Below are positions 5,082 to 9,697 of a DNA stretch of 9,697 bases, in pieces (position 1 is the stretch's first letter; each line of letters opens with the position of its first letter). Under the pieces are notes generated by a model. That model did not search any database and had not been told where the DNA came from. It worked only from the letters and a program-made list of their open reading frames with translations. The DNA comes from Anaerobacillus alkalidiazotrophicus (GTDB lineage: Bacteria; Bacillota; Bacilli; Bacillales_H; Anaerobacillaceae), in the NCBI RefSeq assembly GCF_001866055.1, contig NZ_MLQS01000005.1, positions 1 to 9,697 on the forward strand, written 5' to 3'. A program made the translations under genes and the position numbers.

Positions 5082-6761
5082 GTGACAAAAAACGAAATTG
5101 ATGCTAAAAAGAGTAATATAAACACGATATTTTCTGATTTTTGGTTTGTAGTTCCTGAATATCAAAGGGCTTATGTCTGGGACAATGATCAAGTAAATGA
5201 ATTATTGGATGATTTATGGTTTGCTTTTGAAAATAAGAAAGACAGTGAGTATTTTTTAGGTTCACTCGTATTAAAAAACCTCAATAATAATAATTTTAAT
5301 GAATATGAGATATTGGATGGCCAACAACGTTTAACAACTTTATTTTTATTGATGGGTGTCATTCGTGATTCAGTTACAAATAATTTATTAGTTGATTTTT
5401 GTTCTAAAAATATATATCAAGAAGAAAATCCGTTTGCGGGTGTACCTGCTAGAAAGCGAATTGTATACAAAATTCGCGGTGAAGTAGACGAATTTATAAA
5501 TACATATATTAAGATCGCAGATGGTACAAAAAAAGTGACCGAATTAGAAGAGATATCAAAGGAATCAGACCATCTTACCATTAAGAATATGGCGAATTCG
5601 ATTGTAGTTTTATCGCAATTTTTCGATATGAAAAATGAAGCAGAAATAACAGAATTTGCTCAATTTTTATTTAAGAAAGTCGTCTTTATCTATGTTTCAA
5701 CGGAAAATCGTGAAGATGCCTTTCGTCTTTTTACGATTTTGAACAATCGAGGATTACCATTAACTAGTTCTGATATTTTAAAGTCTATTAATATTGGTGC
5801 AATTGAAGATGAAAACGAAAGTAATTTATATGCTAAATCATGGGAAGAAATGGAAGGTCAGCTCGATGATGAGTTCGATAGGTTTCTTTCATTTGTCAGA
5901 ACCATTATTGTGAAAGATAAGGCTAGGTCTAATTTATTAGATGAATTTGAAGAGAAAATTTATGGCAAGCACTTGTTAGAAAAAGGGAAACCAACAATTG
6001 ACTTATTAAAAAAATATAAATTGTATTATGATAAGTTGTTGAATTTTGAGACTAGTGAAATTACCAATGAATACAAAAATTTAATAACTATCATGCTTAT
6101 TGGTCTTCCTTCAAGAGATTGGATCCCACCACTGTTTTATTATTATGCTAAATACGGAAAAGAACATCTAACTGCGTTTCTTAAACGGCTAGAGAATAAA
6201 TTTACAGGTGATTGGATTACACAGTTAACACCGACGCAACGTATTGAAAATATGAATAAAATATTAAAACAGATAGAGTCCACTCCTAATCCTGAAGAAT
6301 TAGTTCGTAATGATGAATTGTTTACGATCGATAAAGAATATCTCCGTCAAATTTTAAGTAGGAATGTATATGGTAGACGTTTTGCTAGGTACATATTACT
6401 AAAATACGAATTTTTGATTAGTGATCATACCGTACATTTATCAGATTATAAAACTATAAGTGTAGAGCATATCATGCCACAAAATCCAAAACATGATTCT
6501 ACATGGGTACAAGTGTTTACGGAAGAAGAAAGAAAAGAATGGGTTCACAAATTAGGTAATTTAACGCTAATAAGTATGAAAAAAAATACACAGCTAAATA
6601 ACCTTGATTTTGTAGAGAAGAAGAAAAGGTACCTAGAAAAACGAATCGATGTTTTTAGTGGCAGTAAAATCTTTATTCAAACAAGTGATGATTGGAAAAT
6701 TGATACAATAAAAAATAGACAACTAGAAATGATCGGAAAACTTGTTAATGATGGATATTAA
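5082..6761 (+). CDS. DUF262-DUF1524 protein, GmrSD/BrxU/SspE-type restriction factor
   Basis: A 559-residue protein joining two domains of modification-dependent restriction enzymes. N-terminal DUF262 (a ParB-like nucleotide-hydrolysing fold): VPEYQRAYVW at about 24-33, EYFLGSLVL, and the hallmark ILDGQQRLTTL at about 77-87. C-terminal DUF1524, an HNH-type nuclease: EHIMPQ with its histidine near 463, then HKLGNLTLI and a conserved Asn-rich segment. Known relatives cut phage DNA carrying modified bases (GmrSD, BrxU) or act with DNA phosphorothioation (SspE). The substrate here is unknown. AAGGAG (5066-5071) lies 10 bases before the GTG at 5082, and the family normally starts near this point. 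An in-frame ATG at 5019 would add 21 residues but lacks a ribosome binding site. No modification genes adjoin it. All motifs are intact, so it is probably functional. Confidence 0.9.
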   Translation: MTKNEIDAKKSNINTIFSDFWFVVPEYQRAYVWDNDQVNELLDDLWFAFENKKDSEYFLGSLVLKNLNNNNFNEYEILDGQQRLTTLFLLMGVIRDSVTNNLLVDFCSKNIYQEENPFAGVPARKRIVYKIRGEVDEFINTYIKIADGTKKVTELEEISKESDHLTIKNMANSIVVLSQFFDMKNEAEITEFAQFLFKKVVFIYVSTENREDAFRLFTILNNRGLPLTSSDILKSINIGAIEDENESNLYAKSWEEMEGQLDDEFDRFLSFVRTIIVKDKARSNLLDEFEEKIYGKHLLEKGKPTIDLLKKYKLYYDKLLNFETSEITNEYKNLITIMLIGLPSRDWIPPLFYYYAKYGKEHLTAFLKRLENKFTGDWITQLTPTQRIENMNKILKQIESTPNPEELVRNDELFTIDKEYLRQILSRNVYGRRFARYILLKYEFLISDHTVHLSDYKTISVEHIMPQNPKHDSTWVQVFTEEERKEWVHKLGNLTLISMKKNTQLNNLDFVEKKKRYLEKRIDVFSGSKIFIQTSDDWKIDTIKNRQLEMIGKLVNDGY

Positions 6762-6806
6762 TGTGATTGTTAGAGCTCCCTTTTTGAGAGTAGGACGTTA
6801 CTAGGC
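6761..6806 (+). pseudogene. Third spacer/5S remnant
   Basis: ATGTGATTG (6761-6769) matches the spacer just before 5S (490-498). TTAGAGCTCCC then aligns with the 5S TTAGGGGCTTCCCC region, and GAGAGTAGGACGTTACTAGG (6786-6805) matches the 5S 3' end with one change. Most of the gene is deleted. The remnant begins at the stop codon of the DUF262 gene and supplies its transcription terminator. Confidence 0.8.
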
Positions 6807-6811
6807 GATAT

Positions 6812-6843
6812 AAAAAACACATTCCAATGGGATGTGTTTTTTT
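6812..6843 (+). terminator. Intrinsic terminator (copy 3, rrn-derived)
   Basis: AACACATTCC (6816-6825), loop AAT, GGGATGTGTT (6829-6838), then T residues to 6843. It is almost identical to the two rrn terminators at 632-662 and 875-902. Here it ends transcription of the DUF262 gene and separates it from the helicase gene. Confidence 0.9.
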
Positions 6844-6885
6844 GTTAAATGGAAAATCTAGTAGAATTATAGTAGAATATGTAAA

Positions 6886-6910
6886 TATAATAAAATGTTT
6901 GTGCAAACAT
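6886..6910 (+). promoter_or_regulatory. Candidate promoter -10 with overlapping dyad for the helicase gene
   Basis: TATAAT (6886-6891) is followed at once by the perfect dyad ATGTTTG (6895-6901), TG, CAAACAT (6904-6910). Transcription from this -10 would start inside the dyad, the usual place for a repressor site. The -35 region is weak (TAGAAT near 6862). The dyad lies about 85 bases before the start codon. Confidence 0.4.
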
Positions 6911-6993
6911 GACTATAGAACTATGACTGATCGATTAATGTTATAAATAAATTTTTATACCTATATCTTAGTTATTTTTAAGAGGTGACAAGA

Positions 6994-8922
6994 GTGGCTT
7001 ATTCTGTACCTGAATCGATTCGATCAACAGCAACGGCAGGTGAGCGGTTGTTGTTTTATACTTTAAAGCATTGCCTACCAGACGATTACATTGTCTATTA
7101 CGAACCGGAAATTCATGGTCGGCATCCTGATTTTGTTATACTTGGCCCAGATTTAGGAATGGTCGTACTTGAGGTGAAAGATTATACAAAAAACACGTTA
7201 TTCCAACTTAATCAAGATGAGTGGATCATTCGAACGTCTTCTGGAGAGCAGCAATCGGTAAAAAGCCCAATGAAACAAGCGCGGGATTATATGTTTCATA
7301 TATCAGACGTTTTAAAAAAGGATAAAAACCTCATTCATTTAGAGGGAAAATATAAATTTAATCTTAAGTTCCCGATGGGCTATGGAGTTGTCTTTACACG
7401 ACTTTATCAGAAAGACTTTATCCAAAATGGGTTATTTAGCATTTTAGATCCTAATTTAGTATTGTCTAGAGATGAAATTGATCCCGAGAAAGAAAGTTTC
7501 TCTGAAGAAATATTTATCGAAAAAATCATCAATATGTTTACCGTACCATTTCGTTTGCAGCAAACACTAACTAATGAGGAGATACGATCAATACGATATC
7601 ATTTATTTCCCGAAGTTCGTATTAGTGCAGAATTTAAGAAGCCTGTACCGTATCAAGACCAGTTATTGTTATCTCTTCATGATATAAAAATTATGGATCT
7701 TCACCAAGAAAATCTAGCGAAACAATTGGGAGATAAAAATCGCTTAATACGTGGTGTGGCTGGTAGTGGGAAAACGCTAATTTTAGCTAGTCGTGCGAAA
7801 CTTCTTTCTAAAGATCATCCTGATTGGAAAATCCTCATCTTATGCTATAACATATCACTTTCACAAAGCATTAAACAAATGATCAACTTTATGCTCCAAG
7901 AACCAGATTCGTTATTTGATTTTGATTTTAGTGAAAATCCACAAGGGGTAGCAGGGAACAAAAATAACATTGCCGTTAGAAATTTTCATGAGTGGCTCAA
8001 ACATGATTTGAAAATCAGAGAAGATCAGCTGCCTACTGTTTTAGGGCAATTGGAAAATAAGGAAGCCATTTTGCCAAAATATGATGCAATTTTAATTGAT
8101 GAGGGACAAGACTTTCAACCAGAGTGGCTAAAGTTAGTTGGACACCTATTAAACCCAAATACGCAATCGCTGCTGTTAGTTGAAGATCGTGCTCAAATCA
8201 TTTACCCTCGCAAACGTTCATATGTACAAGATACTGGTTTAAGTTTTCAAGGTCGCTCAAAAATTTTAAATATCAATTATCGTAATACCGCCCAAATTGT
8301 AAAATTTGCATGGGATTTTTACCAATGTCATTCTTCCTTACAAAAGAAAGTTGTTGAAAAAACAGTTGAGGGAATAGAAATCATTGCTCCACAATCAACA
8401 CGTAGGAAAGGGCCAGAACCAGGTATTTTAAAAGCCGAAAATTTTGGGAAAGAAATGCGAATTATCGCAAAACAAATACAAGTACTTCATGAACAAAAAG
8501 GAGTACCATATTCCGAAATCCTTATTTTGTATCGGGTAAAAAGAACACATAAAATGAATATCATTGAAACTATTAAACGTGCGTTAGAAAAAAAAGAATT
8601 ACCTTATAACTGGATTACCGAAAATGAAACGAGTAAACGAAACTTTGACCGTGATGAAGATACAATCAAAATTAGTACCATCGACAGCAGCAAAGGTCTA
8701 GATTTTCAAGCAGTTTTCGTCGTCAACCTTGATAACATGCCATTTCCATTAGAAGAAAATAAAGAACGTGAAGTGTCACTTCTTTATATTGCTATGACAA
8801 GAGCAAAAGAATATTTATGTGTTTCTTACACTGGTGAGTCTGAATATACTACTTATTTTGAGAAGGTAAAGGAAGAGAGAAAGATGGCTTTAGACGAACG
8901 TGTAGAGAAAAAGGGTGGATGA
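6994..8922 (+). CDS. NERD-domain superfamily 1 (UvrD-like) helicase
   Basis: A 642-residue fusion. Residues about 12-110 are a NERD nuclease-related domain: AGERLLFYTL, then HPDFVIL with Asp at 46 and LEVKDY with Glu 60 and Lys 62, a PD-(D/E)xK-like set. An SF1 helicase follows: Walker A GVAGSGKT at 254-261, Walker B ILIDEGQDF at 366-374, NYRNT at 428-432, TIDSSKGLDF at 562-571, and the arginine-finger motif YIAMTRAKEYL at 598-608. All motifs are intact. It should unwind DNA using ATP and may cut it. NERD-helicases occur in defence-rich regions, but a specific role is inference. The GTG at 6994 is preferred because AGAGGTG (6981-6987) lies 6 bases upstream; a GTG at 6985 falls inside that site. 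It stands alone between the rrn-derived terminator and a gene-poor region. Confidence 0.9.
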   Translation: MAYSVPESIRSTATAGERLLFYTLKHCLPDDYIVYYEPEIHGRHPDFVILGPDLGMVVLEVKDYTKNTLFQLNQDEWIIRTSSGEQQSVKSPMKQARDYMFHISDVLKKDKNLIHLEGKYKFNLKFPMGYGVVFTRLYQKDFIQNGLFSILDPNLVLSRDEIDPEKESFSEEIFIEKIINMFTVPFRLQQTLTNEEIRSIRYHLFPEVRISAEFKKPVPYQDQLLLSLHDIKIMDLHQENLAKQLGDKNRLIRGVAGSGKTLILASRAKLLSKDHPDWKILILCYNISLSQSIKQMINFMLQEPDSLFDFDFSENPQGVAGNKNNIAVRNFHEWLKHDLKIREDQLPTVLGQLENKEAILPKYDAILIDEGQDFQPEWLKLVGHLLNPNTQSLLLVEDRAQIIYPRKRSYVQDTGLSFQGRSKILNINYRNTAQIVKFAWDFYQCHSSLQKKVVEKTVEGIEIIAPQSTRRKGPEPGILKAENFGKEMRIIAKQIQVLHEQKGVPYSEILILYRVKRTHKMNIIETIKRALEKKELPYNWITENETSKRNFDRDEDTIKISTIDSSKGLDFQAVFVVNLDNMPFPLEENKEREVSLLYIAMTRAKEYLCVSYTGESEYTTYFEKVKEERKMALDERVEKKGG

Positions 8923-9235
8923 AGTAATGAGTTATAGGAAGTGGGGGAGCGGATATAGTGCTTCTTAATTAGTAACAACTTTGTAATAAAGGAATTGGGA
9001 AGATAAGTTATTATCATATCCTAATGGAACCATGGAACTTTTATGACAGAGATGGATCTGCTGTTTATCTTACAACAATATTACATAAAGGAAGCGTAAG
9101 GACCGTCCGAAACCAGTGGAAAAGTATTAAACCAAATTTTTCAACTCTATATATAGATCATCCACCCTAAAGTTAACACGATATTTAGTGAATTTAGAGC
9201 ATCTTCAGTATTTTTCTCAGACTTTTTCAGCAGTC
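8923..9235 (+). other. Gene-poor stretch with a gene-like fragment
   Basis: No intact gene is seen. A 35-codon ORF from ATG 9024 to 9131 reads MEPWNFYDRDGSAVYLTTIL and continues to QWKKY. It is protein-like but lacks a ribosome binding site. A one-base shift at the A run near 9120 would extend it for about 16 more codons, so it may be a decayed gene end. GGACCGTCC occurs at 9100-9108 and again at 9238-9246. No clear terminator follows the helicase gene. Confidence 0.3.
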
Positions 9236-9271
9236 TCGGACCGTCCCCGTGTTTTTCTTGTGAAACAGTCC

Positions 9272-9314
9272 TGTGAAACAAAATTCTTCGGGGGGGGGGG
9301 GACAGGCACGAATC
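9272..9314 (+). repeat. Dispersed repeat, copy B, with a 12-G tract
   Basis: TGTGAAACAAAATTCTTCGG, a run of 12 G residues (9290-9301), then ACAGGCACGAATC. It matches 1006-1045 in the same orientation, apart from the G run, which is GGGGAGT in copy A. A related stretch with GGACCGTCCCCGTG and a second TGTGAAACA lies just before it (9238-9267), so this may be a compound of two elements. Any ORF read through the G tract is doubtful. Confidence 0.7.
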
Positions 9315-9452
9315 TAAATAGAAGTAATCATGAAATAAAAGTGCATAACGTTATAAAGTCTATTTTAAAAAATATGGATTATGATCAAGGTTCGCCATCC
9401 AAACGAACAACCATTTGTTCATATTTACCGTTAAGAGCTCTTTCGTTGTAAA

Positions 9453-9478
9453 GTGGTCCCTATGTCAAGGACACTTTG
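9453..9478. repeat. Imperfect inverted repeat
   Basis: AAAGTGGTCC is followed by GGACACTTT about 9 bases later, a stem with one bulged G. It has the look of an insertion-sequence end or a terminator arm. Some Bacillus IS3-type elements have similar ends from memory, but no transposase is visible here. Confidence 0.3.
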
Positions 9479-9509
9479 AAAAAAAGGCCTTAAATTTTGA
9501 TAATTAATA

Positions 9510-9539
9510 TCGTATTCTTCCGTTAAGGAGGAGATACGA
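9510..9539 (+). promoter_or_regulatory. Hairpin that would hide a Shine-Dalgarno-like AAGGAGG
   Basis: TCGTAT (9510-9515) pairs with ATACGA (9534-9539), and CTTCC (9517-9521) pairs with GGAGG (9527-9531), leaving a 5-base loop. The AAGGAGG is therefore buried in the stem. No start codon follows at a usual distance, so its role is unclear. A terminator-like hairpin comes next. Confidence 0.35.
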
Positions 9540-9540
9540 C

Positions 9541-9592
9541 AAAAGAACCAGTAACTCTTCTGCCTCAGAAAGTTACTGGTTCTTAAATTTTA
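9541..9592. terminator. Bidirectional terminator-like hairpin
   Basis: A perfect 14-bp stem pairs AAGAACCAGTAACT (9543-9556) with AGTTACTGGTTCTT (9571-9584) around a 14-base loop. On the plus strand AAATTTTA follows; on the minus strand a TTTTG tract follows. It is the strongest hairpin in the right part of the window and probably ends a gene that has decayed or lies beyond the right edge. Confidence 0.65.
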
Positions 9593-9697
9593 TCCGTGTC
9601 TTAGATGTATTTATGAATAGAAGTTTTATAAAGTCTATTGATAGCTTTCAAGTATTTATGTTGGGGGAAGGTGTTCCGTGTTACGTTCAGAGGTATT
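9593..9697. other. No recognisable feature at the right edge
   Basis: The last 105 bases show no ORF of note, no hairpin and no repeat with a clear partner. A gene may begin beyond the window edge: GGGGGAAGG near 9663-9671 is purine-rich and could be a ribosome binding site, but no start codon in a long frame follows within view. Confidence 0.3.

Larger units (their letters stand above)
957..6760. mobile_element. Accessory island interrupting an rrn-derived repeat
   Basis: Position 956 is where the third repeat unit breaks off, and 6761 is where spacer-like ATGTGATTG and the 5S 3' end plus terminator resume. The 5.8 kb between carries no ribosomal sequence. It holds a transposase fragment, REP-like palindromes, the radical SAM gene pair, a CBM-like gene and a restriction-type gene. 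No integrase, no clear terminal inverted repeats and no target duplication are visible, so the mode of entry is unknown. It may be several insertions accumulated in a permissive site rather than one unit. Confidence 0.5.

Noticed and set aside
9188..9451. 87-codon plus-strand ORF
   Set aside because: It runs through the dispersed repeat and the 12-G tract (a GGGG residue run), with no ribosome binding site and no family-like pattern.
9366..9451. Minus-strand reading YNERALNGKYEQMVVWMANLD, considered as an IS3-type transposase fragment
   Set aside because: Only about 28 codons are open, there is no start signal, and the resemblance is too weak to call.

Overview
The window comes from a low-GC Gram-positive bacterium, almost certainly a Bacillaceae member. 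The rRNA sequences are Bacillus-like, A+T content is high, Shine-Dalgarno sequences are strong (GGAGG type) and there are several GTG starts. Protein families favoured by Bacillus, such as a CBM-like NTTRR-F1-type protein, are present. The genus cannot be fixed from the sequence alone.

Layout. (1) Positions 1-906 are the 3' end of an rRNA operon: the 23S tail, a 23S-5S spacer, one complete 5S gene and its terminator, then a tandem second copy of spacer, 5S 3' half and terminator. A third copy starts near 909, breaks off near 956 and appears to resume at about 6761-6843, after 5.8 kb of unrelated DNA. I read 957-6760 as an accessory island lodged in, or assembled within, the third repeat unit of a spacer/5S/terminator array.

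(2) The island's left part (961-4656) is mostly on the minus strand. It holds a REP-like palindromic repeat fused to a truncated IS4-type transposase, a small Tyr/Cys-rich protein, a radical SAM protein with extra C-terminal cysteines, and a 275-residue protein that overlaps the radical SAM gene by 8 bases. That protein has an N-terminal segment resembling a nitrile-hydratase-type RiPP leader, an Ala/Val membrane-type helix and a run of about six 8-residue repeats. The pair is the best candidate in the window for an undescribed peptide-modification system. A possible 39-residue gene and a CBM-like protein lie upstream.

(3) The island's right part (4741-6761, plus strand) has a 20-codon ORF with a strong ribosome binding site, three palindromes, and a DUF262-DUF1524 protein of the GmrSD/BrxU/SspE type, a probable modification-dependent restriction enzyme.

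(4) Beyond the 5S remnant lies a NERD-domain superfamily 1 helicase (6994-8922). Its N-terminal nuclease fold shows PD-(D/E)xK-like residues, and an operator-like dyad lies in its leader. This is a second defence or DNA-processing candidate with its own transcription signals.

(5) Positions 8923-9697 contain no convincing intact gene: a short gene-like fragment, a second copy of the REP-like sequence with a 12-G tract, and a series of hairpins. The REP-like copies near 1006-1045 and 9272-9314 are in direct orientation and bracket the accessory region.
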